DNA of 64,000 bases, from the NCBI GenBank assembly GCA_964019165.1, contig OZ025277.1:6705524-6769523 (forward strand). Direction: 5' to 3'. The position numbers and the translations under genes are program-made. The first letter of the stretch is position 1. Each line of letters starts with the position of its first letter. This document shows, in pieces, positions 1 through 11,930 of the stretch. The notes under the pieces were generated by a model, which did not search any database, had not been told where the DNA came from, and saw only the letters and a program-made list of their open reading frames with translations. Origin of the DNA: Mastigias papua (Eukaryota; Cnidaria; Scyphozoa; Rhizostomeae; Mastigiidae).

Positions 1-126
1 ATGGATATAAAAAGGAACACAATAAACGAATTCGTGAGTAGACGACTTCATACATCTTAAAGAGCATTTTTGATTTATCAAATGAACTCAAAAACACAGT
101 ACAACAAATGAAACGAACTTCCATAC

Positions 127-191
127 CATGGTAAATATCCTGCAATGAACCACCTCCACAAAATTCCATTGCTATCCATAACTTGTCTCTT
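127..191 (-). CDS. MAP4K: MAP4K coding exon 4: hinge and start of the C-lobe
   Basis: A 65-nt exon on the minus strand with acceptor TTTCTAG and donor GTATGG. The first A completes the split arginine of exon 3; it then reads RDKLWIAMEFCGGGSLQDIY followed by H and the first base of the next codon. MEFCGGGSLQDIYH is the hinge of MAP4K kinases, with Met (about residue 93) as gatekeeper. The catalytic loop, DFG motif, the rest of the kinase domain and the citron-homology domain expected of this family would lie beyond the left edge. The visible exons encode about 107 residues and show no frameshift or stop. Confidence 0.92.
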
Positions 192-434
192 CTAGAAAAT
201 ATAGGTCGCTTCGAAATAAGACTTAAAAAATTGTAGGCATGCATTCTGAGACACACAGTCAAAGTGGTAATGAGCAAACACTAAAATAATATGCACTCAA
301 CCATAGTCAGAAACGAATTCATTACTAACCAAATATACGTGAAGGACCCTCTCTAGGCGATTCCCACCAAAAGAAAAGTACTTATCAATATGGAATAGAT
401 GAGTAACAGTGGCGAATAATCAAGCTCTGTTTGA

Positions 435-901
435 TCAAGAACTCCAGTGGCTGACTAAGGCGTTAAGTTTCAATGCTTCTTTGTCAATGGGTTCCCAAAC
501 GAAGCGCTGATTTATAGGTCTACTTGGGATATCATAGCTGCTGTTGTGTACAATGTGAGCTGGGTGAATTTCTTCACTGGAGGAGCTGTTTCTGTGCCCT
601 TTCGTCTTGTGTGGACTATACAAAGTGATCCGATTATGACTGCATCAAGTATTCAAGGAAACATTTTTCTTGCTTTCTATGCTTGCAAGCTTTCGTATTT
701 TTCTAATTTGGGCTGATAGGTATCAGAATTGTAGAGATCGTAATCGTATAGACAAGTAATACCCAAGACGATCGTCCGAGTTCCTTCCTTCACTATAATA
801 TCAAGCTTTACGTACAATTCTTCGTTTTTGTTTTCAATTTCTATTCTCAATTGTCTTACTGTTTTCCCAACCCACTTGCTAACGATTACTGTCTTCTCCA
901 T
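435..901 (-). pseudogene. possible LINE C-terminal endonuclease fragment
   Basis: Two adjacent minus-strand frames (677-901, 75 codons; 435-623, 63 codons) are separated by a stop and a frameshift. The first contains the run TIVLGITCLYDYDLYNSDTY followed by QPKLEKYESL. This vaguely resembles the strand-and-helix region of R2-type restriction-like endonuclease domains (VxDxT...Y/F-D...KxxKYxxL). No zinc finger or reverse transcriptase is found beside it, so this is a weak guess. It could equally be unrelated chance sequence. Confidence 0.2.
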
Positions 902-2144
902 GGATTTGGTTTCATGTCTTGTACCAATTTAAAATATGGACAGTAGTTTCAATTTTATAACCATCCAGTGCAAAAGTAGCTGACTAATACCACCATGGCA
1001 GGGTGTAATAACATGGTGGAATATTATGTCTTGCTTTGTGGCAGACATGTATTAATTCGTCTGTAATCTTTTTGTCGGGAAGAATGCTTTGTGAGCTCAG
1101 ATAATTTGGCCCTTTCTTGCGAACTAAAAAGTCTTGCAACGAAAGTTCTTCTATGTCATACAATTCTGTACATAGCTGTTCTTTAAGTAGCTTCTACCTT
1201 TAAATTAATGTGGTATAACTCTCGACCAAGTTGTTGATCTCACTATAAACTGAGTACATCCAGCATCACACAGATCTTCAGAACTTTCTTCCAATTTCAA
1301 TTCATTGCTAAATTTTTCAACTAGATTGAAAAGCTATGGATAGTAAGATTGCATACCAAACCCGCTCTGATGGTCAATCACTGCATATTCGAGAAAATTA
1401 TTATCTCCTTCTTTCCTTGGGATGCCTCTCATATTATAATATAGATAGACTGAGCTATTACAATGTACCTGAAGTTTCGTACAAGTGATTTAATATCCTG
1501 ATGAGAAACTCAACGTGTGCTGCTCTGTTTGTTACTGACAGTTTTCTCAACCTATGACCTCCTTGATGTTTCAGTACGTATAACAAATTTTCTTGTAGTA
1601 GTGCTATCGTTCAGATTGGCAATCTTTCCTATGCAGGGCACAGGAGCTTCATGGAAATCTTGCCATTATTCCTCTCCTATGTAGCTATCGCTAAAATGAT
1701 GCTCGAATTCTGGCACTGCCATCATACTTAAAGATTCTTCCTTATATTTACTTAAAGTATCTCAGGCTTACTGTGTATATTTCTGCTACTGTGACTGTTC
1801 TCTAAGATTGGTGCATGGATCGTGCTGGCTTGATACATCGACCTTTCACCATAATTCGTACTTTCTGATGGTTTGTCCCCTTTGACTATGTACCACCGGT
1901 TTTCTAAAAGGAGTAAATACGGTTTGCCACATCTAATAGGCCTAAAGCATAGATTACTTCCACCATGCCTGATACTAACTTCTCATGTAGGTCTACAAAG
2001 GCAAGATCATCGGCACAGCCTCCAAATGGCAGTAGCGACATTCACTTTTCGTCTTGAATATTCAAACTAGTGCATGTTCTGTGATGGACGTCTTTTAGTG
2101 ATGCATTAAATGTAATAGTGAACAGAATAGTGCTCAGAAGTTCC

Positions 2145-2546
2145 TTAGCTTTGTCGCGATAGAAAGCTGAAAGTTCTTTTAACTCTTATCCACAAATCAC
2201 TTGAAGGAATGAATACTGGCAACTGTCTGCAATCAATAAAAAGTATGTTTTCTTCTATGCCACAGTCTAACAAGCTTTTTATTACGTACGAACTTCTGGT
2301 CAATGCTCTCAAATCCATCTCTCCAGTCAACAAATATGGCTTAGAAGCATGATCTTGTATACTCAAAATCGAATGAATAGGCATTTTATAGACTGCCGCC
2401 AAAAGTGAAATGTTCCTGAGAGCTGCTAAATCAGTTGGATCAAAATTCTTTTCAGATTTTCCTATGCAAAAATCTTTTCCTGTGGGTACCTTTTGAAACG
2501 TATTATTACACTGAGAAACCGTTGAAACTTGCGAAGAAGTACCCAA
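2145..2546 (-). other. unrecognised open stretch, 133 codons
   Basis: A minus-strand frame of 133 codons with balanced, protein-like composition, including FDPTDLAALRNISLLAAVYK and later SLLDCGIEENILFIDCRQLP. I do not recognise a family. No canonical splice sites were clear at its ends, and it lies inside a MAP4K intron on the same strand as that gene. It is probably a remnant of a repetitive element's protein, because host genes inside an intron would be unusual. Confidence 0.3.
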
Positions 2547-3447
2547 TAGATTACTCGTGTAACCCTCGACACAGACTCCATTATAGACCCACTGTTCTTC
2601 TGATCCAAAGGCAGTGGATTTATCAGTTGATGCAAAAAACCAAAGGCAGTGAATTTATCATTGGCTATTTTATGAAAAAATTTGCTCTTTCGGATCCTTA
2701 ATTAACAGAATGGGAATGCTTAGAACGTTTGGAACTTGGTACACAGGGGCGGAGTTACTGGTGGGGATGTGTGGAGTGCAACACACGCACATATCTTCCT
2801 TTACTAGTAAATTGCTATTCTATTCGGGAAAGCAGTATGTTGGTTTGAGTCATACAGATTCAAACGAGTAGGCGAGAGGAAAAGATCGCAAAACTGCCAC
2901 CTTACACTCACATATGAAATGCATAGAGGAGAGGAGAGGCAGATCAATGGAAGTATAAGAGAAGAGTGAATACCCCCTGACCGACAATTTGTAAAAACTG
3001 TGGCAAGTTGTATTATCGAAATATTTCCTAAAGCTATAGGTTTCTCGATGATTTCATTCTTTTTATCGTTCTAGAAAGGGTGCATCTCTAAATTTAGAAA
3101 GGTTGCTTTCTTACATTTCTCAGAATGTTAAAGGGTGTGGTACCATAAATTTTCCATGGAGTAAAGCAGTGTGAAAAGAGGCATCTTATACCATGCAAGA
3201 GGAGGCAATACCCGTTTTCTCAGAGGATTTAGATGCAATTAAGGGTGCAGTTTATACAAGGATGTGTGATGTACACAGATGCACCTTATGCTTTGCAGTA
3301 TTTGGTACCTAATTACATCCCTGCTTAAATCAATGAATACATCATCCTGCACTAGTGGCAATGTCCTGCCAAGATAACTTTATTGTTGGACAGGGCAATT
3401 CCAAAGTAAGCATGTAAGAAGACCTAGGAAAAAAAGTTATTTTTTTT

Positions 3448-4367
3448 GGCCTAGTTCATACAGCGCATTTAGAGCGCAGCGAATTAAATTCACGTTGAAA
3501 CGATGATACTGCGTAGTTAGGGCGCTTCGAATTCAAGTGTGCATTCAGACAGCGAACATAAATGAATTTAATTCGCACGAACTCACATCATGCGATACTT
3601 GAAAGTCAGATGGTAGAGAATATATTCTAATCTAATTTCAAGCTGTTTTGTTAAAGATAAGTAGTTTAGGACCATATGAACCTGTCATCGTCACCTGAGA
3701 ATTCTCGTCTGACGGAATATTTTCAAAAAATACTACCACCTATTGTGAAAAATAATTCAAGGCGTAAAAGATTTAAGTTCAAGTTTAGAGTGCAGAGGAA
3801 GCTTTTGTTCATTTGTGAAAGCAAAGCTTTTCTGTAATATCACCCCTCCCCTTTCATAGCCACATCAGCAACCTTACTCTAGCATTCAATTGAACAGTAA
3901 GTTCGTCTTCTTTTCTCCTTCCTTTCTCAAGACAATGGAAACTGTCGAATGTATAACCTAAGACCAAATCACAGCTATTGTTCTCCTCCTCAAAATTGGG
4001 CTTACTAGCAGAATAATGAGAAGCCATTCATTTTTATCAATCAACTTCCGCTCTGACCACTCATTTTTGAGCACATGTGACACACAGAAATCAAGAAGAT
4101 CAAAGTGATTGGCAAAGATAAGCAATGATTCCATCTAATATCAATTTAATTCGCTGCGCTTGTAATTCGCTGTCTGAAACGAAGGCGAATTTACCGATTC
4201 AATTCGCTGATAATTCGATCGTGAATGCGCATCGAATTCCCGCGCCGCATTATCTTCAGAAGCTGGTTTCATACAGCGCATTATCAGCGAATTAAATTGA
4301 TACTTAGAGATTTTTTGATGACAAAATTTAATTCGCTGCGCTCCTAATGCACTGTATGAACTAGGCC
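3448..4367. mobile_element. 920-bp MITE with about 44-bp terminal inverted repeats
   Basis: The left end starts GGCCTAGTTCATACAGCG and the right end is its reverse complement with four mismatches over about 44 bp. The flanking bases are TTT on both sides, compatible with a 3-bp duplication as made by PIF/Harbinger elements, but the left side is a T-run, so this is weak. Subterminal copies of the AGCGAATTAAATT motif recur near 4270-4300 and 4141-4215. No coding potential is visible inside, so it is non-autonomous. Confidence 0.82.
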
Positions 4368-4433
4368 TTTGATATATTGAGCACAAATGGCAAATAGTAA
4401 TTCATCAAATTGGCAGTCTAATAAATTTCCCAC

Positions 4434-4524
4434 CTCAAATAGCTACCAAGGTACTGTACAATGTTCTCATGCTTACAATCTTGCATTAAAATGATTTCCT
4501 GTTGGATGATGTCAAAGTCGTCAC
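4434..4524 (-). CDS. MAP4K: MAP4K coding exon 3: alpha-C helix
   Basis: A 91-nt exon on the minus strand between the acceptor TTTTAG and the donor GTGGGA. Two bases complete the glycine split with exon 2; it then reads DDFDIIQQEIILMQDCKHEN and continues IVQYLGSYL, with AG of a split arginine at the end. The Glu in QQEI (about residue 64) is the alpha-C glutamate that pairs with the ATP-binding lysine. CKHENIVQYLGSYL is the usual kinase subdomain IV strand in MAP4Ks. Splice phases (1 in, 2 out) agree with both neighbouring exons. A MITE ends only 67 bp downstream at 4367. Confidence 0.93.
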
Positions 4525-4925
4525 CTAAAATGAAAATTTTTATCTTAGTGTAACAACAATGATATGTTATGGAAAAAATTTGTAGAGATCAGGCCGGTTT
4601 TAGATTTGTAAGAAAAATCTTACTGAATTCTCCAACTTCTTCAGAAAAACACAATTTGCTACAGTTTGAGGTAGAAAAGAGCTCTGTCTTTCCCAAATTA
4701 GCATAATCTAATGCTATACACTCAGTCAAACTGACAGGACCAGGCAACTGGACCTCACTCTATGACTCATTGGATCTCAATTATATGCAACTACAACTTA
4801 CATTTCATACTACAAACTGCTCAAAAGAGCACATTCTCGACAATTGCAACAGCTCTGTAGCATACATATGCATTTGTCAATGTAGAACTCAGAATTGTAG
4901 TACTTAAAGTCGTTGGATAGATATT

Positions 4926-5760
4926 GTAGTTTAAGCCGGATAATGGTAATGAAGTAGTTGTTTTACATAAGACAGACTATATAAAAGGTATTAGTGAAAT
5001 AATAAAATGACAAACATAAATTTAAAGAACGATCTTGATTGCGATCCCCCACCACTATGTGAGAGGGTAAGTTACAACGTTTTTTCTTCAAGATCCTAAA
5101 AAGATTGGTAAAATTGATCAGAATATCTACAATACAATCTATCCATCTGGTTCACAGCCAGCGCGTATTTATGGTTTACCTAAAATGCTTAAGATTGAAT
5201 CCCCCTAATGATGTATCACCATTTAGAACTATGGTGTTGTCCGTAAATACATACAATTTTCAGATAGTCAAATATCTTAGCACACTTCTTCAGCCTCATT
5301 TGCCTATTACATATACACTTTCTGACTCTCTTTCCTTCATCCAAAAACTCAAAAACCATCAATATTTCCAACAAATTTCTGGTCTCGCTTGACATGGCAA
5401 GCTCTTCTTGAAGGCAAAGTTTACGATCCAAAAGATGGTGTTGCTATGGGCTCTCCTCTTGCATCTGGTGTTAGCTAATCTGCTTCTAGGTCATCTTGAA
5501 ACCATATGGCTTAACAAGTATCAGGGTACTTCTATTAACTTCTATCGACGATATGTTGAAGCTACATTTTGCCTTTTGAATACGGAGCATAATGCCTCAT
5601 TATTCTTTTTGACTTTCTCAGTTCTCAACACCCCAACTTCAAAGTTAGCATGAAAAAGGAATCAAATAAGATGATGGCTTTTCTTGATGTCTTTACATCG
5701 TTGAGTATTTAACTGAATTACGACAAAACTAATTTTAAATTTGGAGATGAAAAAAATTAT
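4926..5760 (+). pseudogene. decayed Penelope-like element reverse transcriptase
   Basis: Broken plus-strand frames align with the better preserved PLE at 51540-53740. From 4933 it encodes a relative of LKPDKGNRIVLL. At 5105-5392 it has the block RVFMVYLKCLR, then VSPFRTMVLSVNTYNFQIVK and LLQPHLPITYTLSDSLSF. At 5408-5653 it has the region around the polymerase site, where the YIDDT of the other copy has become YVEAT, so catalysis is lost. Several frameshifts and a large internal deletion separate these blocks. It is an old, inactive copy inside MAP4K intron 2. Confidence 0.82.
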
Positions 5761-6435
5761 TTTCCTGAGTGGGATACTTAACTTATGGAGTGCGAATGCT
5801 GTGATTCTCTCGCACGCCATCCCCGGTGAATGTCATTTGCATTCCCCTACATATGTATTTCCACGCACTTCAAGGAGAAAGTTGATAACAAAAAATCCAT
5901 AACGCAGGAAATGCCCCATTACAGGTAGAATACAACCACAATTTACCTGTAAACGTCCTGTTTCTAGGACAAAAATTCACTTGATAATATAACAACACCC
6001 TCTTGACAATCTAGAATGCACTAGGGTAGGTATATGCAATATTGGATTCCTTGGCATGCAAGGTCACGACTCAATAATCGATTTTATGTACACATAACAG
6101 TTCATCCTGCAGGTCTGAATATGTAGCTGACTACGTATTCACCTTACACTACGCTTTTGTCAAATACTCATCAAAGTATTAAAAATAAATACTACCATGA
6201 ATATCTGAAGAAACATACACACAGAAAACTGGTCTATTCTCTGCTATTGGGGAACAAAAATTTTAATAACTTTAACCATATTCTCAGAATCTGTACTAAA
6301 TTAAGAGAGCTAACATGCTTGTAGCTCTACAAAATGTGTTACTATTACATATATACCATGGTTCATGAGTAGTGGCATTCAACTGGGTAAACAGGCATGT
6401 TTCCAAACAATGGAAAACGCGCCACGGTATGTCCT

Positions 6436-6985
6436 TTTAAATAAAGAAGAGACAATCGTACAGTTGAACGAACTTTTCGTCCCATTAGTATACTTAATGT
6501 TTTCGCCAAAATCTACGAAAAGATATTGAAAAACCAACTTATCTCAAACTTTGATGACAGCCTTTCTATTTATAGCTGCCAATAGGAAATCATACGGCAC
6601 ACGGCATGTTTTGATAAGAATGATCGAAGAATGGGGAGTTAAATTCGATAATGATTATATTGTAGGGGCCACCCTTATGGATTGTCGAAAGCTTTTGATT
6701 CTATTCCACATGATCTACTCACAGCCAAACTATATGCTCAAGGCAAGGATGAAGTGCTCTAGTTTTTGGGTATTCCTACTTGAAAGGGTAGAAACAGTCA
6801 GTCAGAGTCAAAAATACATCTTTCATTTCATATACATCTTTTAGGAGGGTTACATGGGGTTTCAAATACCTAATCTTCTTTTCAAATTCTACTAGGTGTC
6901 CCTCAGGGCTCAGTTTTGGGCCATATTCTACTCAATTTCTACATAAATGATCTATTTCTATTCATCAAAGCTGGGGTGAATGTTA
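6436..6985 (+). pseudogene. decayed CR1/jockey-type LINE reverse transcriptase
   Basis: In changing plus-strand frames one reads the RT segment FRPISILNVFAKIYEKILKN, then a degenerate SAYRKSYGTRHVLIRM, a motif-A-like MD-[L]SKAFDSIPHDLL (a frameshift removes part) and motif B VPQGSVLGHILLNFYINDLF near 6895-6960. The YADD site is missing because the sequence changes character after about 6985. Multiple stops and frameshifts show that it is ancient. Confidence 0.75.
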
Positions 6986-7460
6986 ACTTACAAGATTATA
7001 TTAAAGCAGAGAATATGGAGGAATCTATATACAAGGATGATATAAATAACACTACACAGAATGAAAACTCTCCATCACCTCACAACAATGATCTTGTGCA
7101 AAAGAACTATAAAGTGTATCATCTTAATTCATCAAGAGGATTTGAAGAATATGAACCCAAAAAGTAGAGGCTCACAAAACCATAGCAGAAGGTGCCAACT
7201 TCAGTAGTATCAGGATTCATGACAAAACCATATATCAGATAAACAACCATGATGACTTCAAGTCTGGGGTAATTCTTAGCAGAGCTGGAAAATCCATAGG
7301 CAAGTTGAAACATTGGTATAAAGTTAGAGACGAAAGTGGTGAAGAGAAAAGTATTGATCTAGAATAAAAGTATTGATCTAGAATGGATGAGAGAAGACAT
7401 CATACGAGATCAGAAACAAGAAACCGGTAACAACAATGAAGAAGTAAATATAGTTATGAA
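6986..7460 (+). pseudogene. possible copia-type Pol linker fragment
   Basis: From about 7000 a plus-strand frame reads a polar, acidic stretch. After one in-frame stop it continues DDFKSGVILSRAGKSIGKLK then HWYKVRDESGEEKSIDLE. The pattern of a [ILV]LSRAGK[AS]xGK...WYxV block resembles the spacer between integrase and reverse transcriptase in animal copia-type elements, as I remember it. A 20-bp stretch (AAAAGTATTGATCTAGAAT) is tandemly duplicated near 7350-7385. The family assignment is tentative. Confidence 0.35.
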
Positions 7461-7464
7461 GAAG

Positions 7465-9232
7465 TGAAATTAGGGAGTATCCATCTTGCTGTAACTTTGT
7501 GCTGATGGGAGGTTCTTGGCAGTTTCTTTGCTTTAGCATTACTGGTCAGTAATGTTTTGAACTTGGCTACCAGGTGTTTTGAAGTCTCAAATTTCAAATA
7601 TGTTACTTTGCTAGGACAGAAACTTTAGTTCCTAGTGCGACAAACAATGATCTGAACTCATGAAGCTCATGTTTCCATGCATCAATTTCTCGTGCTTGTT
7701 GGGATATCTGTGGACCACTGTCTGTAATCTTTGTTCCACCTCTTAAAATCGAATGAAAACTTTCCAGAGTATTCATCAAAGGAAATAAAACACTTTGAAA
7801 TGACATGAAATAGAGGATGATTGATTCTCTTCAACTACTCAAATGTTAAGAGCAGAATTAGCAATGCCTCGTCATAATGTCTTCTCTTGAAGACAGAAAG
7901 CATGACCCAACAGTGAAGAACTGATTGGAAGTTGTGCTCTGCGCAATTATTTTTGAAAACTATAGAGTAGACGCTTAGGAAAAAGAGGGCAATAGTTATC
8001 AAGGAGGTTCAGTGAAGTCAGGTATTCAATTTCCTTGCAATATGAAAAGGTAGCAGTGATCTCACTACGAATCAATGGCCAACCACCATACAGAGCTTCT
8101 AGCAATAGAGGCTAGCGCCAAGGCTTTAGTTTCTGTGCAAGAAAGGCCTTCTGACCAAACAAGAATGAATAAAGATATTTGAAGATGATGTGAAATGTGA
8201 AGAATACTGTTTCCCTGGAATTCAAAGATATGTAGGGGTCCAATTAATGAGAAAAAGTGATTCTGATGTAGAATGCTTGTACTGGAATACGCTAATCGAC
8301 GCATGTAGAAGTGAGTGGGTCAGTCACCATCATATGGAACAAATACCCTTGCAAGATATGTGGAAAGACCATTGTCCAGCATGTGCTCGAGTGCTGTAAC
8401 AAAATCTGAAAAGGACTTAACTGGAATCTCTGGGCGATCAACCAGTTTGGTGTTTTCCATTGACTTCAGTTTTTTAATCTCTGTTTGCTGGTAATCATGT
8501 AAGAGTAATTTTGTCTCTCAGCAACTTGGTCACAGTATTGGGCTGTCACCAAATCTGGCAATTCCTGAGTGTATGACTTTGACAGAGATAACATGTTGTC
8601 GGAAATTAATTTGTATAGAATGGAAATGTCAGTAGGATACTTGCTTAATGGAGAATAATTTTGCATTACTAGTACTGTTTTGATATCTTCAAAACTTTTA
8701 CCAACAAGGTAGCTATGTGTACAGTTTGCGTCTGTTGTTTCACATTTGCTCGATGCTTTGTATGTACATTATGGTAATCATCAACAAATATCACGATGAA
8801 GTGCTCTATATTGGTTCTTTCTGTAAGAAATACTAAGCCTGCTGAAGAATGCTATATGCTGCTATAGCTGTTGCTGTTTTTACAGTACGAGGACGTGCAG
8901 CTGTTCCTAAATTCCTTACAGCTGCCAGTTCAAACTCACTAACACCATACTGGGACAAAGTTCTTGAGGGAGCTACCTGAAACCAATTGGATTTCTGTGA
9001 CTGTCCAAATAGCATGGCATAAATGATGGCCATGGCGCGTATTTCATTTAACATAACACGATTTTCTGATATCTTTTCAACTCAAATTGCATTGTAGATG
9101 TATGGGAAAATATTTCGTGCTTCTGCATCGCTACAAATTTGTTCAAACTTGGATGGGTCCATTTCAGGATTTCCATCCTCACCATAAAGTTCTGTACACT
9201 TGACACTTACTGCCTTTCTCAGAGCTTGCCCT
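7465..9232 (-). pseudogene. decayed member of an uncharacterised repetitive metazoan protein family
   Basis: Conserved-looking blocks follow one another on the minus strand with frameshifts between them: FEQICSDAEARNIFPYIYNA and EIRAMAIIYAMLFGQSQKSN near 9150-8960; FVDDYHNVHTKHRANV near 8790; ILYKLISDNMLSLSKSYTQE near 8600; SFSDFVTALEHMLDNGLSTY near 8420; FSLIGPLHIFEF near 8230; IVFKNNCAEHNFQSVLHCWV near 7920; QQAREIDAWKHELHEFRSLF near 7680. I remember proteins with the same order of blocks (FIGPLH, KNNCAEHY, KHELHSF) occurring in many copies in cnidarian and sponge genomes, with no known function. This copy has many frame breaks. A LINE fragment directly upstream (9233-10003) seems to interrupt it, and 10010-10285 may be its 5' part. 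Confidence 0.6.
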
Positions 9233-10003
9233 TGGTATTATTAATAGCATGTCACTTTTTGCATACCTTTTTACGTCCTTGGTCACATGCGACTTAGCTG
9301 GTCCCTCGTCTCCATGGTAGGGCTTTTGCACAAGAGTTAAAATCTTTCTTTTGTAAATGTAATCCAATGGGTCCCATGATACAGTGGCAAGCACGTTTTC
9401 GTTGCTTATATTACTAGGCAAGTTATGAATCAGTCTAGCAGCTCGGACGTGGGTCTTTTCAATTTCAGTCATCGGTGCAGGTGACCACGTTCCCCAGCCT
9501 GCCATTCTATAAGTAACCGACGAAATTATTGTCTTAAAGTAAACTTCTTCTCTAACCGTTGCAGGTAAGTAAGACATCCTTCTTAACTGACTAACCTTTG
9601 TCCTGAATGACTCTGGTACCCCATCTATGTGAAGGTTCCAGTATAGGTGGTTGTCTGCTGTTACACCCAGACATTTGGAACTCTGTACGTAATCAATAAT
9701 ATCCTTCCCAATCATGATTGGTTTCAATGGTCCGACAAATTCCTGGGCAGTCATTATGAGGACCTCAGACTTTCCATTATGTATTGACAATTTATTCTTC
9801 TGGCACCAGTTGTCTTCATCATTCCCTATTACATTCAGCGTATCAGTGACTTCTTCTGTAGAATGTCCGACATAATAGAAGGTTCTGTCATCAGCAAATA
9901 GGTATACTTGTCCTTTACAAACGTTTTCCTGCAGGTCGTTTATGTATATGGAGACTAACTTAGGTCCTAATAAAGAACCTTGTGGAGCTCGGTGCATCTC
10001 TGA
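9233..10003 (-). pseudogene. LINE reverse transcriptase, 3' half
   Basis: One long minus-strand frame. It starts at motif B (RAPQGSLLGPKLVSIYINDL), has the catalytic FADDRTFYY, then the post-RT region KSSKCLGVTADNHLYWNLHI and a thumb/C-terminal part with RAARLIHNLPSNI. Motifs 0-A are missing upstream, where the sequence switches to unrelated coding-like DNA (10010-10142), and the C-terminus runs into the neighbouring family pseudogene at about 9232. The uninterrupted frame suggests it is younger than the other LINE scraps in this intron. Related to CR1/jockey-type elements. Confidence 0.8.
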
Positions 10004-10009
10004 CAAGAT

Positions 10010-10285
10010 TCTGATAGTCAGTTACTCCAAAGATACCAGGGATATCCATGTTGTTTTCAGTTTGACATGATTCCTCTTTCACCTCCACATTTGGCAAATT
10101 CAATGGTTCCCCTGTTGTAGAATCAGTAACTGGCTGGGGCAACTAAGTGTAATGGTGGAAGAATCTTGTTGTGAAAAGCTACTATATCAATTCCAAGAAG
10201 ATTCCCATTCCATATTGGTTTGAGAGCTTCCGGACTCAGTTGCTTCAAGTCCATATTTCTGAAGCACTGTGCAAATCTGTGCAAA
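10010..10285 (-). other. coding-like stretch upstream of the LINE insertion
   Basis: Minus-strand reading gives FAQICTVLQKYGLEATESGS, then after a frame change VTDSTTGEPLNLPNVEVKEE. The composition is protein-like and ends where the LINE RT begins. I infer it may be the 5' part of the repetitive gene at 7465-9232, split by the LINE. No domain is recognised. Confidence 0.3.
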
Positions 10286-10474
10286 GGAAAATTGCTACTA
10301 CTTTATTTGTAAAACTATTGCCTATAACCTTTATTGGATAGATCAGTGGGAATTTCAAAATAATTCCTAATACTGCATACCAATAAAGGTTTCATTTCAC
10401 AGCATTTCAGAATGTGCTAAAACCTGTTACCTAAACATAACTTCACCTTTGCATCCTTGCTGAAAAGTAAGTTG

Positions 10475-11037
10475 TACGGAGAGGGCTTATCACTTCCTCT
10501 CTCAAGCTTTTACTTTTATGTCTGTTGTCCCATAAATATCATGCTTTTGTAAAACTTTTCAGAAGTAATAGTTAGGCCTAATGTTAGATCTTTTGGATCA
10601 CTATCTAACTGAAAACGTTTTAGCTGTTACAAGGCAATAAATGAACTTTTGTAAAACTTTTCAGAAGTAATAGTTAGGCCTAATGTTAGATTTTTTGGAT
10701 CACTATCTAACTGAAAACGTTTTAGCTGTTACAAGGCAATAAATGAAATTTAAAAAGTTAATAATTTACTTTTCCATTAAAAGAAGTCTGCACATCTGTT
10801 ATCAAGTACGGAGAGGGCTTATCACTTCCTCTCTCAAGCTTTTACTTTTATGTCTGTTGTCCCATACATATCATGCTTTTGTAAAACTTTTCAGAAGTAA
10901 TAGTTAGGCCTAATGTTAGATTTTTTGGATCACTATCTAACTGAAAACGTTTTAGCTGTTACAAGGCAATAAATGAAATTTAAAAAGTTAATAATTTAAT
11001 TTTTCATTAAGAGAAGTCTGCACATCTGTTATCAAGT
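10475..11037. repeat. imperfect tandem repeat, unit about 233 bp
   Basis: A unit beginning TACGGAGAGGGCTTATCACT and ending in CTGTTATCAAGT is present fully at 10806-11037. It is present as a 5' part at 10475-10644 and as a 3' part at 10645-10805, so that the central block (CTTTTGTAAAACTTTTCAG to CAATAAATGAA) occurs three times. The copies differ by only a few bases. This is local duplication, not a gene. Confidence 0.9.
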
Positions 11038-11930
11038 TACATTTTCATTGCTCTTTCCTTAACAATTTCTGAAGACACAAACAGCAACTGTTGATAATAT
11101 GCTGGGGTCTTCCACCCTGGTCTGCTTCCAGAGATTTGTACACTCTAAGAACGATACCAAGTCTGTGAGCTCTCAGATTAATAACTTTACTGCTTTCATG
11201 TCTTTCAAGCCAACAGCTATGAAGTGGGTTTTGACACGATTTTGCGAATTTTGGCATCCTGTTTCAGGGCAAAACCGGAGTAATTTGGAAAACTTTGAAT
11301 TCCGGCTGACAACAGTTTGAATTTCCCGTCAAAACTGCTCAATGATGTTTATGCAAAGGATGAAAGTTTTCCTCGACGAAGAAATCCCGAAAAAGGCTCG
11401 GTAAATCGCCAAAATGGTGTGCGCCAAAGTATTTTATTGCTATGAGTAAATACTGTTAAGGTCATCTTGAGATCGATAGGAAGAATGTAGTGGAATGCAA
11501 GTGAATTTAGGATGGGGAAAGCCCGCCTGAGAGCTCAAGCTGAAGATACTGCGGGAATCGCGACAACTATAGGACCAGATATCTCCTGTTTGTAGTAATA
11601 TTTTAAAAAGGGAAGCGGTAGAATTGTAGAAAAATCTTTCTTCTACCAGAAAACGTAAAAATCTACCCGAAAAAGAGAAATATCGCGTACAACACGAAAT
11701 TTTCGTGTGAGGTGGTTTTTATACAACAAAAAGCCTGTGACGCCATCTTTGTTTTTGAAACTGATCAAAAAATTCATCTTCTCTCAATTTTCTATAGTCT
11801 TCTAAGCGCTTTGAAGGCAAGTGAGGATATAACCAAATGAGCTAATTGGCTCAAAACATTTATCCCCTTTGCTCATCTTGCCTAGAGAAAGTGCTGGATA
11901 TGATTTGGTGTTTTTAACAAAAAGTGTGAT
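11038..11930. other. intronic stretch without recognisable feature
   Basis: AT-rich sequence within MAP4K intron 2. It has a few short frames on both strands, none with recognisable domains. I see nothing in it. Confidence 0.5.

Larger units (their letters stand above)
192..4433 (-). other. MAP4K intron 3
   Basis: 4.2-kb intron bounded by GTGGGA (at 4433) and CTAG (at 192). It contains the MITE at 3448-4367. The rest (192-3447) shows only short decayed frames: 435-901 on the minus strand faintly resembles the C-terminal endonuclease region of a LINE, and 2145-2546 on the minus strand is an unrecognised open stretch. I see no other feature in it. Confidence 0.85.

Noticed and set aside
10475..11037. 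CRISPR-like array
   Set aside because: Repeats are long, contiguous and imperfect without unique spacers, and the DNA is animal.
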